A stretch of 64,000 nt of DNA from the NCBI GenBank assembly GCA_963377175.1, contig CAUJNA010001646.1, forward strand, positions 331,786-395,785, given 5' to 3'. This DNA comes from Effrenium voratum (Eukaryota; Sar; Dinophyceae; Suessiales; Symbiodiniaceae). A model generated the notes under the pieces. It saw nothing but the letters and a program-made list of their open reading frames with translations. It had not been told where the DNA came from and made no database searches. Position numbers and translations under genes: made by a program. Positions 1 through 8,936 of the stretch are shown piece after piece; position 1 is the stretch's first letter; each line of letters begins with the position of its first letter.

Positions 1-225
1 AAGCTGCAAGGGAACCCGACGTGATTATACGCAAGGCATTGGGATTCTCCGCTTGTGTATATATCGTAGAAAAGCCTACTTTCTTCAGGGTGTCCCAACA
101 CCCCCTCCCCCCGCAAAACAAGAGGAAAGAATGGAACTAAAAACAAGAACGTCCAAAGATGGCCACTTACCAAACCGACTTGACAGCCGCTGGGCGATCG
201 TGGCAGGGCTGAAGATTAGTTCGAG

Positions 226-297
226 GGAAGCTGTGAGGTCTTCACAGAGGCAGACGACGACGGCAACGGCACGCTCTCCAAGACCGAGTTCGAGAAG
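226..297 (+). CDS. EF-hand exon 1 (ion-channel-like protein, internal exon)
   Basis: This exon encodes the first calcium-binding loop of an EF-hand pair. The frame reads EVFTEADDDGNGTLSKTEF, with loop positions D-x-D-x-N-x-T-x-S-x-x-E. It ends in phase 0 at GAG AAG, followed by a GC donor (GCGAGG). The left boundary is uncertain: AG acceptors at 218-219, 224-225 and 236-237 all keep the frame; 226 is used because it gives the AG|G pattern seen elsewhere. An in-frame stop at 217-219 shows that it starts by splicing. With the next three exons it forms the EF-hand pair typical of the C-terminus of dinoflagellate voltage-gated channels. The membrane part would lie left of the window, so the channel assignment is inference; another EF-hand protein is possible. 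Confidence 0.75.
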
Positions 298-826
298 GCG
301 AGGAGCGAACATACCCATGGATTGCATGTGGGTGTGTCAGAATAGAAAGGCCGCACTCGTTGGTTTTCCTTTGGGCACTTGAAAAACACCAACCTGAAAA
401 GTGTACCCTCAAACAAAGAACACATATTGTACTCAGGATTCCGTTTTTGGAGCTATCCGCAAGGTAGACTCAACTTCAGGGGGGGCACGCGCTGGGCCCG
501 CACTGGGATGGTCAGTTTGAGGCTCAGTTCCCTTTGAAGGAAACCCAAACAAGAGTGGCGCAGTTCTTTAAACAAAAAGAGAGCAGCGGTTGTCCAAGAG
601 CCATCATGTTTTTTTCAACAGGCGACCTTGGTTGTTTGTTGTGTTGCGTTTAGTGGTGGGCCCCTGTGTTGTTTTTTTCGTACTTGCAATTCTGTTGATT
701 TCTTTTTTGAAGCACCAGTGCCACCCATTTCATTGTTTCGGACTTTTCGCAATATGCCGATCTGGGCTCCAAGCAGTTCTTGGCTTGAAACGGCTGGGCA
801 CTCGGGGGTTCGGTTCCCGCTAAGAG

Positions 827-879
827 GCAGTGTCGACGAAGAACCTTCTGGCGCGGCTGCATGGCGCGGGCATCGATGT
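827..879 (+). CDS. EF-hand exon 2 (linker between the two EF-hands)
   Basis: The frame continues in phase 0 from the previous exon and reads AVSTKNLLARLHGAGIDV, the F-helix and linker between the two EF-hands. The acceptor is AG at 825-826 followed by G. The exon ends with two bases of a split valine codon at a GC donor (GT|GCCCGG). Similar linkers occur between paired EF-hands in dinoflagellate channels (family knowledge). The phase fits the next exon exactly. Confidence 0.65.
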
Positions 880-2151
880 GCCCGGGGCCCCGGGGTCCCA
901 CCCATCGGCCAGGGTCTCGGCTTTTTGGTGTTTACCTCGAGGGGCATTTTTTGTTTTAGAAGGTTTTTTTTGGACTTTTCAGTCCCGAACTGCGTTTTGG
1001 GTGGAATACCCCATTCGTGGCCGCTTTCGTGGGCACTGCGGTGTGTGCGTGGAGAGGGAGAGAGAGCACGTTGGAGGCTTTCTTGGCCAGAAGCCTCCTT
1101 TTTGACCTTTTCACCGCTTTGGTTCTTCACTGCCCTTCACAATGTGAAACCACAACAAAATGGGGGAATGGGAGGGGAGGGGGGGGCAGTCTGTCCCAGG
1201 TTGTGACGCCTTGAGGAAAACAGTATGGTGCAAGCATGACTGCCACTAGCTCCAAGTGGCCCCCTGCAGGGGTGACCTTGGGAAAATGGAAGAACCCCTT
1301 TCAGAGGTAAACTACTGCCACGGCATGATCCCTTCAATTTCTCATCACATGCGGTGTGAGGGAAGATACCCACCAACAAAACAGAAGTGCACAAGCCCTG
1401 TTTGGGCAGCTACGCACTTTCCAAACAGGCAGGGATCCTTCCAAGTAGTCTTTCCGGAGGGAGGCTGTTTGGGCTTGTTTTTAACAACAAAATTAACAGC
1501 AAAACCGATGGTCGCACCACGCCAAAACAGGAATTGCCGAATCTAAGGCCTGTAGCGCGAGGGGCTGAGATCCACCACCCATTGAAAGTGACGACCCCCT
1601 CGGTTGGCTGTGGTATTGTTGTTGGTTGCCCGATCTTTTCCGATAAACAACTTTCGCTTACAGCGACCCTCGTGAAACAGTCACTGAAATAGGGAAAACC
1701 ATTAAAACAAAAAAGAAGCGATAGGTACAAAAGCGGGTCCCACATTCGATGACCAATCCAAGCCTCCAGTCCAAACCTCCCGAATCAGCAAACCTTCCAT
1801 CATTTTCAAATGTGCCCTTGTTGAGGGTACCATTTTGGTCATTTGGCCGGGAAACCCTTTGTGAAACCCAAATTGCCATTGGCGATTGAGTTGTGTCCCC
1901 CTTCGACACATGGGGGTTGTCAATATTCCGGTCGGGCCCAAAACGACCATGGGTTTAACTTTCCCATGAAAGTCGTCAAATATCTTTTTTGAGGTGGTTT
2001 CCCTAGGGTCAACAGGTTGGATTACAGGACATTCCACAAAAAACACTGCTTCTTCAAAGTGTTTGGGGCCAAACATCCTCTAGATTTGCCTATAATCCAA
2101 GCCCCTTAATGGTCACCCCATACTAAGCCCCACATGCCTTGTTTGGGGTAG

Positions 2152-2210
2152 GAGCAGCGCCTCCTCGCTCTTCGACATCCTCGACATCGATGGCAGCGGG
2201 ACTCTCGATG
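2152..2210 (+). CDS. EF-hand exon 3 (second calcium loop)
   Basis: After the split valine codon the frame reads SSASSLFDILDIDGSGTLD, a clear second EF-hand loop (D-x-D-x-S-x-T-x-D). The acceptor is AG at 2150-2151 followed by G. The exon ends with the first base of a split glycine codon at a GC donor (G|GCCGGG). An acceptor a few bases downstream (exon from 2158) would drop two serines and is less likely. Confidence 0.75.
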
Positions 2211-2257
2211 GCCGGGGCCCCAAACACCCCGACACTGCGTAAGGACTGGATGGAAGT

Positions 2258-2351
2258 CTTGGACCCTCACACTACCCATCAAGAAAAAGGAATTCAACCC
2301 ATAGGTTTGGGGCAATCGCCCCATTTTAGGTGGGAATTGTGAGGGTGCAGG
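2258..2351 (+). repeat. Inverted-repeat element, family B
   Basis: This MITE-like unit has near-inverted ends: TTGGACCCTCACACTACCC at the left and a right end ending TGTGAGGGTGCAG. It carries an inner GGAATTCAACCC block. Related copies lie at 5875-5968, 24461-24548 and 38184-38272. No coding capacity. Confidence 0.6.
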
Positions 2352-2811
2352 TTGTACAAATTTGAATGATTGTTGCATTTAGTAATCATACTCATATCTG
2401 AAGGTCGGATTTAGTTGCACCGTTTGGGTGTTGCATGTTGTTGCATGTTTGTTTACAGGATCTTGCCCGCTTTAGGATCTGCTTCCTATGTCCCAAGCGA
2501 GCCGTCCAAAATTCTACTCTATGGTTGCAGTCTACGGATGTTTGCCAGGACCATTTGCGAGTCTCAAGCCCCTGATCGCAACCTATTCGAGAGTGTCCGA
2601 AGAATGGGGGGTATCATCTAATTCAATAGAGCTTGTTTTTGTTCTTTACAGTAATCAAAATACACAATATTTGGAATCCAATACCCCCTAAAACGGCTGG
2701 CGTCCCTTTGTTTCGCACTAAAGCAACCTTGATGGGCACCCTCACAAAAGGCGAGCGCAAAACCGAACTATTTGCGAGTGAGACAGGCCGTTCGGGGCCA
2801 AAGTAACTCAC

Positions 2812-2915
2812 ATGGTTCCTTTGGGGTCCTCCTGTCGGAAGACGGTCCGGGAGGTCACCTCGAGGCCCGTCACGTCAGCTTCAAACTCCTTGGGCTTGCT
2901 AAACGGGATCCGATC
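2812..2915 (-). CDS. Possible minus-strand exon, unknown protein
   Basis: On the minus strand a 104-base stretch is flanked by an acceptor (CCGTCAG) and a consensus GT donor (GTGAGT). It reads FSKPKEFEADVTGLEV and TSRTVFRQEDPKGT in one open frame with coding-like codon choice. It lies in an intron of the plus-strand EF-hand gene and no partner exon was identified. It could be chance or a relic. Confidence 0.25.
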
Positions 2916-3237
2916 CTGACGGCGTTTTTTTTGTTTTTCTTCTCGAGAACTTCTTTTGCCTGGGGCGAAAAGGACTGGTTTGTCTGGAGTCATCTGGAGT
3001 CTATGTCTTCAAGAAGGCCACTCGTCAACCCGATCGACGCTTGATTTGTTCCTAAAGGTTCTAAGGGGCAATGATCGCGACCGGGGAACACCTCCATGTT
3101 ATCCCAAGGACCACAACAATCGCACCAAACAGCTCAACAGGGTGTGTTTTCTTTTGGGAAACCAAAAGGACCCCACCAAAAAAAAAAAGAAACCAGTCCG
3201 CGTTTTTTGACACCCCAACATCCTGCTTGGTGCCGAG

Positions 3238-3290
3238 GAAACGAGTTCGTGGAGGGCGTCCTGCGGTCCCGGGGCAATGCCCAAAACAAG
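3238..3290 (+). CDS. EF-hand exon 4 (F-helix of second EF-hand)
   Basis: Completing the split glycine codon, the frame reads NEFVEGVLRSRGNAQNK, the exit helix of the second EF-hand. The EF-V-G-(L/C)-R-x-(R/K)-G pattern is characteristic of dinoflagellate channel EF-hands. The acceptor is AG at 3236-3237 followed by G. The exon ends in phase 0 at AAG with a GC donor (GCCGTT). All four joins (226-3290) keep one frame, which strongly supports this chain. Confidence 0.75.
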
Positions 3291-4115
3291 GCCGTTCTTT
3301 GCGGGGCGACAGCTGCAGGTCTTTGGATTGGAGAATACACCATGACTGTCTGGAAAAATGGGTTATCTTTCAAGGTTGACCAAGACTTAAAGCAGGATCT
3401 AAGCACATGTTTGCTGTTGTGTTTGTTTTTCTTTGGGGGAGCCAAGACAAAGGACCGGCTGGCGATTTTATTCACGTTTCTCGAAATGAGAAATGCCAAG
3501 CCAAGGGGTTACAGGCACAAAGCCCCCGCGGTTCGAGCGTTCCATAAATCATTGGGGCCTTGCCCACCAGAATGTTCTCAGAACCCAAGAGCCTGTTCTA
3601 GGGTAAGAAGTTTCCTGGTTGTGGGGGGCCAACAAGCTGTCAATGGTTCCCTGTGGCAACGGGGATGGCCAAGCACCGAATCACCGGAACTTCTTCCATC
3701 TAGCATGTGTTGATTATTTATGCAAAACATGGACTATAATTTTCCCTTGTTGGTTTCAATCTTGGGGTTTGCCACCGGACATATGTTCTCATGTTTTTAA
3801 GCATGTTACATTTTTAAGGGGGCGCTTAAGAATCCAACTGGACGAGTTGTGTGGGTCCTACTAGGACTTGGTGGCGCTGCGCTGCGATGTGTGGCGTGCC
3901 AACCTGAGCGCCTGGTGCCCCAGCCTTCGACAAAACGCGCGCACCGCGCGTTTTTGGCACGTTGGGTGCGGGGGTGGGGGGGGTCCAGGCGTCGTTCTTG
4001 GTGCACATGGCGTGTTTGCGGCAGGTTTGGATGAACCGGCCTGCTGGGTTACGTGAGCTTCCGTTCGTGGGGTGGAAGCCTGCATAATTCAGCACCTGGG
4101 GGGTTCTCGTCCGAG

Positions 4116-4174
4116 GCCGAATCCAGCACACCCTCCGATTCAATCGAACTGAGGTCCAGGAGGAGATCCGGCAG
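4116..4174 (+). CDS. Candidate exon after the EF-hands
   Basis: The segment ends at a consensus donor (CAG|GTGAGT) and has several AG acceptors upstream. Two frames are open: one serine-rich (AESSTPSDSIELRS), and one ending TEVQEEIRQ that would suit the coiled tail following EF-hands in dinoflagellate channels. The donor is convincing; start, frame and membership of the EF-hand gene are not settled. Confidence 0.35.
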
Positions 4175-4184
4175 GTGAGTATTT

Positions 4185-4345
4185 ACTTTGAGGAGCGGGA
4201 CGGTGGGTGGGGTTGGGGTGGGATTAGGGTGGGCTTAGAAAGGGTGTTGGGTGGGTTTCAAATTTACGGTTGGCTTAAGGTTGGTGTCGGGTTGGTTTAG
4301 CGCTGGACAAGGGTTGGGTTGGTGTGGGTTTAGCGTGGAAGGTCT
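4185..4345 (+). repeat. Degenerate telomere-like GGGTTTAG/GGTTGG block
   Basis: A G/T-rich tract built from imperfect GGGTTGGTTTAGG-like units. It resembles degraded plant-type telomere repeat (TTTAGGG), which dinoflagellates also use (established knowledge). A larger block in the opposite orientation lies at about 46088-46440. Confidence 0.5.
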
Positions 4346-5378
4346 GGCAAACTCTCCACTTCCATTTGCTTACTTTGTTTTGTTTTCCTCCTCTGTTGGT
4401 TTGAAGCGAATCTATCACTGCTGGACATATTCTTTATATATTTTTGCTTTGTTTCAGGGACTGATTCCAATGGAGGTCCAGATAGCCATAAAGGGCCCAA
4501 ACAACATGTGGTTCCCAATCCTTTTGGGTCGTGGACAAGTTATGGTCCAGGTCTTTGCCAGTGAGAGTATGAAACTAGCCAAAAGTCGCGACCTCACTCG
4601 CCGGTTGAATCTTCTGCGAAGGTTCGTTCCTTCCTTTGAGCCCTTTTGGCAGATGCCACACTTTCCCGTACCTCCGATGCATGGACCTTGACTATATCAC
4701 CATGTCCCTCTTAAAAGGGGCTCTCTGGGTTCTGAAGCACGGAGAAGCTTCCAATTTCTCGTGGTTCCCTTTCAATTTGGCCTAAGGGTCCATTTGGGCG
4801 CGTCATTTTGTTTAGGCGACAACAAATATTGATTGGTTTCCCATGAGTCCCTTTGGCTTCCCTTAAGTTTTTAACTTCAAACCAACCCTTAAAAATTATA
4901 GGGGTACCTTCCCCATTCTTTCTAGGGATCCTTCTTTCTAGAAAACCTCCGGAAACCGAGGGAAAACGGCCGGTTTTTGGAAAGATCGATGGTTAAAAAG
5001 AGAATGGACAAGGAATCAGCCCCAAGAAAAATGGTACCCCCACAAATCTGTGGTTTCCCTTTTGGGCTTCCCTTTTGGCTTCCCCACCCCCGAGTAACCC
5101 GAGTACCGGGCACCCGATGGGGGCACTGCCATCCGAAGGCCAGGCTAACGGCCACGAAGAAGAAGCTTGAAGGTCTGAAGGAGGCGCCTCAGGGGCCACG
5201 CTTTCACCAGCGCGCGATGCCTGGGGCTGAAACATCAGCCTCATTTTCAGCCCCATTTTCAGGGTGATGGCGGATGTTTCAGCTTTTTCATGGGCTGATT
5301 TGTTTTTCTTTCGGGAGAAAAATGTTGCAACCATGGAAACATGGGCATACATGGGCAAAGAAATGTGTGGTTGTTCTG

Positions 5379-5510
5379 ACTGTGGATGGTTGCGACATCC
5401 CTTCGCACCACCTTTGAAGCCATGGTTGAAACCATAACACTTGTTGGTTTCCTGGGAATCATCAGAAACCAGGGCTTCTTAGGTGGTGCAGGATTTCGTC
5501 CATCCACGGT
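5379..5510 (+). repeat. Inverted-repeat element, family A
   Basis: A 132-base unit whose ends are inverted (ACTGTGGATGG at the left, CCATCCACGGT at the right). It contains GCACCACC, GAAACCATAAC and GCAGGATTTCGTCC blocks. The same unit, reversed and with similar internal order, occurs at 63529-63666; a shorter copy is at 7574-7685. Confidence 0.7.
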
Positions 5511-5687
5511 AGGCTCACCCATTTTCTGAAATGGATTGCAACCATGGGAACATGCGCGAAGAAATCTGTGGTTTATCTTTAAGGACTTGAAGTTTTTGGT
5601 TGAAACAGCTCGAATGTTCCATTGGACCCGCAAAAAGTGAAGCTTTTTGCAGAGGGGTCAACAGCAACCAAGACGGAAGGAGAGGAT

Positions 5688-5770
5688 GTGGGTCCAAATT
5701 CAACCACCATACTGCAGGTTTTCGTCCTGTCCATTTACCAGGGTTTATACCTATTTTCGACCCATACCCA
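5688..5770 (-). repeat. Inverted-repeat element, family C/D (reverse orientation)
   Basis: Reads in reverse as a GGGTCGAAAATAGGTAT end, then CCCTGG and AAACCTGCAGT blocks, and a TGGACCCAC end. It matches the unit at 10438-10537 in block order. Short, non-coding, MITE-like. Confidence 0.55.
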
Positions 5771-5874
5771 GGAAGGTTATGGGGCATGTCGAGTATGAGG
5801 GCCGGCCATTTTCTGTGGCCCAGGGCATACCATTTGAAAGTAGTCGTAGTGATTCATGGTGGAATCACAGTTGA

Positions 5875-5968
5875 CCTGGACCCTCAAACTGCCCAGAAAA
5901 AAAGGGCCGGATTTCACTTTACCCAATAATTTTGAACCCATTTTTTGTAGGTATTTTGAGGGTCCAGT
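5875..5968 (+). repeat. Inverted-repeat element, family B
   Basis: Left end CCTGGACCCTCAAACTGCCC, right end TTTTGAGGGTCCAG, so the termini are near-perfect inverted repeats. It is one of at least four copies in the window. Non-coding. Confidence 0.65.
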
Positions 5969-7573
5969 ATTTTGGATGGAGGAGTTGCCATTCTGGTCCT
6001 TACCAAGATCCGAATCTGGCAATCACATGGATGCCATGGTTCAAAGGTCATGTGCCATGGTGGTGAGTGACACCTTGTGCCATGGGTTGTTATTCACAAT
6101 CCTTAATGCAGACATGGGTGGCATGTTTTTGAGGGAACCCTTGTTGGGGTTGGTTTAAAGGGAAACCAAAAAGAAAACCGAAGCCAATTTGGGGGGACCC
6201 CTCGCAACAAGACGCAACCACATGTAGTTGCGGAGACGGTGCAATTCTGTCCAAAAGGGTTCGCAGTCAGATTGGAAGGTCGATCTACGGTTTCCAATGA
6301 CAGCCGCATCGCGGCTATGAATTAATCTGAATCGCTCTTGATGGTGAGCCTGGGAATGATCATACTTGTGGTTCAAGGGATCGGGGTGCCGTCTGCAGGC
6401 AGCTTTCACGCTCGGTGCTCTTGTCAACGAATGAGGTGCTTCCGAGATGTGAGCCACACACTCGAGCTCAGTTCAAGGCCATGAGTTTCGGTTACGGGAT
6501 GCCTTTTTGGCTGTTCCCACAAGGCACCCTAGGCGAGCCCGAAGGACTCCAGCTTTCGTTGTTCCACTTTAAAGGGACCATGTTTCTTAAACAATGAATA
6601 CAAAAGGAAGCATAGACATAAACTAGACAAACTGTTCCCGAAGCAATGAACACATGGAAACGCATAAATACAACGTAATGGAATGTATGAGGGTCAAATC
6701 GGTCAATGCAGCTGCGCTTGATCAATTGTAGGCCGCCTTCCCAGTGCTGAGCCGAGCCGCGCTGGACTGGGGCTGGGGGGCAGGTGGCTCGTGGCCCCAC
6801 GGCTCGTCTTTGATTAGTGTTGTTGGCGGTTTTAGAAGGGCACTGCATATTTCCTCTGTTGGATTTAAAGATCACCAGGGATTTGAAGGGAGCTGAATTG
6901 CTTTAAGTGCCAGCCGGGTAGTGGGGAAGTATGGGGAGCCTTCGGCCAAAGGGTGGGAGTTGGGGATTGCATACGGCTGTGGCTCTAGAATCGGATAGCT
7001 GCCAAGCCCTGCTTTCTTGAAAACCGGGAAGACAGACTGAAAATAATGTGTCCCCCGGTCCTCCATTTTGGCCCATATCTGCCATGGTCAAAGGGCCCCA
7101 TGCCAGACATGGGAGGTTTTTACCATGAGCAAAGGCCAACGCAAGTGCTTGCCCAAACAGAGGATCCGTAGTCAATGCATAGTAATGATGATTATTGCGG
7201 CTGAGTAGCCGGAAGTTTTGCTTGGTCATTGTGACGATCTGAAGGTTAGGGTCCCGCAATGGATGTTGTGGCTGTCATTACGTAATCAGTCAAAGAGCAT
7301 AGAATTCATGTGAGTAGCCGATGTGTATGTCGTATCAGTGCAGCCTATGAACGGCGCAGGAGTGTCAAGCGTTGCTCAGCTAGCTCTTGTGACATGATTT
7401 CGCCCCTGAACATACTAAACAAGTTTCATATGTGGTTGGTAAACCGTGGGTGGGCAAAAAAATCCGAGACCTTCCCACCCAAAAACGTGAGGGATTCTTG
7501 GGCGCGACAGGAGATGCGAGCCAGAAGGGCCTCCGCGGGAGGTCTCAGGTCGAGAGGTCGAGTGGCCAATGAA

Positions 7574-7685
7574 TATGGACGAAATTTGCTTCGCACGAAA
7601 TGAGCCCATGGTTGAACAACATCTTGGTATTTTCAGGCGAAATGATCAGAGAAGGGTTTCTGAGCAGGATTTCGTGCATCCACAG
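7574..7685 (+). repeat. Inverted-repeat element, family A (diverged copy)
   Basis: Shares the TTCGCACGAAATGAG, CCATGGTTGAA, TTTTCAGG, ATCAGAG and GCAGGATTTCGTGC blocks with the family A units at 5379-5510 and 63529-63666, in the same order, and ends CATCCACAGT. A further degenerate partial copy appears to follow at about 7800-7870. Confidence 0.5.
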
Positions 7686-8216
7686 TTGAAGCCATTTGGG
7701 GTTATCTTAAAATACTAGATCCCCAATTTGGTCGGTTTTGCCTTGGCTTCCCTTTCGAACACGCGCCGAAAAGGGGTCTCCATAGAAAGACACTCATTGT
7801 GGTATTTACAGGGGAATCAATCCAGAATTTCTGAAGTGGTGCGAAATTGATTTCCTCCGTACTGTGCATGGCTGTCAATTTTTAGCTGGGGACCCTTTGG
7901 TGGACATCATTTAGGTGGTGGTCCCCCCGTTGAAATTCATAGCTATACTGTTCACGTTTGTGTAATTCACCAACCCCGTTGTCAGCTCCATTTGATCTGT
8001 AGGGAAGTTGCCTAATGCAAGGCTGACTAAGTATGAACCATAATCTGAACATTTTGTTTTGTGTTTGCTGGTTTTTGGGCCAAGTGAGGGTTAAGCTTTG
8101 GAGAAACCCTTGCAATCCACAACAGTTGGCAACGGTGGCAACAGCGTCTTCTTGGTCATCAAGATGGACTACGACATGTGCTTCGTTTCCGGGCCCGTTT
8201 GTTTGATGGTTTGCAG

Positions 8217-8360
8217 GAAATCAGATGGAACGGGGCGATTCCAATTCAGCTTGAGGGAAAGCCATGCGGGCCTGCATCTGAGCCTGTCATGCCGCTTGGT
8301 CCGCCTGACCCCAAACAAGAAGGTCTGCGACGGTCTCTTGCCCAGTTCGTGGCTAGTTGA
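8217..8360 (+). CDS. Candidate terminal exon, unknown protein
   Basis: Preceded by a good polypyrimidine-like acceptor (GATGGTTTGCAG|G) and open for 47 codons to a TGA at 8358-8360. It reads EIRWNGAIPIQLEGKPCG and later QEGLRRSLAQFVAS. It could be the last exon of the upstream EF-hand gene or of another gene; a GT at 8349 could also splice it onward. No family was recognised. Confidence 0.35.
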   Translation, partial: EIRWNGAIPIQLEGKPCGPASEPVMPLGPPDPKQEGLRRSLAQFVAS

Positions 8361-8733
8361 CAGGTAACGCGCAAGGAGAACTAGGCAACAGATACCCTCC
8401 CGCATGGAAGCTGAAGGAATGGTTTTGGAAAACTGCTTGTTCTTTCCTTTTGACTTGGGAGTCCATCGCTCACTTTATGGCCTGGGATTTGCCATGAGTT
8501 GACGATATGGACATATGAAGCCCACGGTATTGACGGTCAGAAGGATGGGGTAAGCGATCTCGCAACTGAGTTTGGACCATGACACATGTAGAAACCTTTT
8601 GCCGAGTCACAAGTTATAGGCCACAGGCCTAAGATTCACGGCATTGGCCCAAGCTTCATGTTGTTCTTCAGAGAGAGCCTAGGGATCGGAAGGGCTCTCG
8701 GGTCTCGGCACTGAGGAAGGGCCAAGGCGGAAG

Positions 8734-8874
8734 GTGAAGCCGGTGAAGCCTGTGCCTTTGTTCCTGCACCGTGACCAGTCCACGGAGGACGTCTCCGAAC
8801 ATGCGCCTCGATCCCTTGGCGGGGTTTGGTCGCAGTGGCTGAGGCGGTCAAGCAGGATCCGTTGGACTTTTAAG
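8734..8874 (+). CDS. Candidate internal exon, unknown protein
   Basis: An AG|G acceptor at 8732-8734 and a GTCAGT donor bound 47 open codons, reading VKPVKPVPLFLHRDQSTEDV and later RRSSRIRWTFK. It is in phase 0 at both ends. It lies between the EF-hand gene and the first threonine synthase exon found; no resemblance to the missing threonine synthase N-terminus was seen. Confidence 0.35.
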
Positions 8875-8890
8875 GTCAGTTTGGTTGAAG

Positions 8891-8936
8891 ATAGATGGCA
8901 CTGGTAGGTTTCTAATCATTTGCCAGTGCCATCTAT
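8891..8936. repeat. Perfect 14-base inverted repeat (hairpin)
   Basis: The arms ATAGATGGCACTGG (8891-8904) and CCAGTGCCATCTAT (8923-8936) are exact reverse complements around an 18-base loop. It starts 16 bases after the donor of the candidate exon ending at 8874. Confidence 0.7.

Larger units (their letters stand above)
298..3237 (+). other. Introns of the EF-hand gene
   Basis: Three introns (298-826, 880-2151, 2211-3237) all start with GC and end with AG. They contain T-rich tracts, one inverted-repeat element (2258-2351) and one possible antisense exon (2812-2915). The overlapping longer open frames here have no recognisable protein features. Confidence 0.6.
4346..8216. other. Mostly non-coding stretch with dispersed repeats
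   Basis: No confident gene here. It holds inverted-repeat elements (5379-5510, 5688-5770, 5875-5968, 7574-7685) and a dispersed AAAGGGAAACCAAAAAGAAA motif near 6160 that recurs near 61360. One coding-like micro-segment lies at 5144-5180 (LTATKKKLEGLK after AG|G, followed by a GA donor), too short to assign. The remaining open frames look random. Confidence 0.5.

Noticed and set aside
3096..3713. 205-codon plus-strand open frame starting MLSQGPQQSHQTAQQ
   Set aside because: It overlaps the EF-hand exon 3238-3290 in a different frame and reads like translated intron (homopolymer-derived KKKK, no domain).
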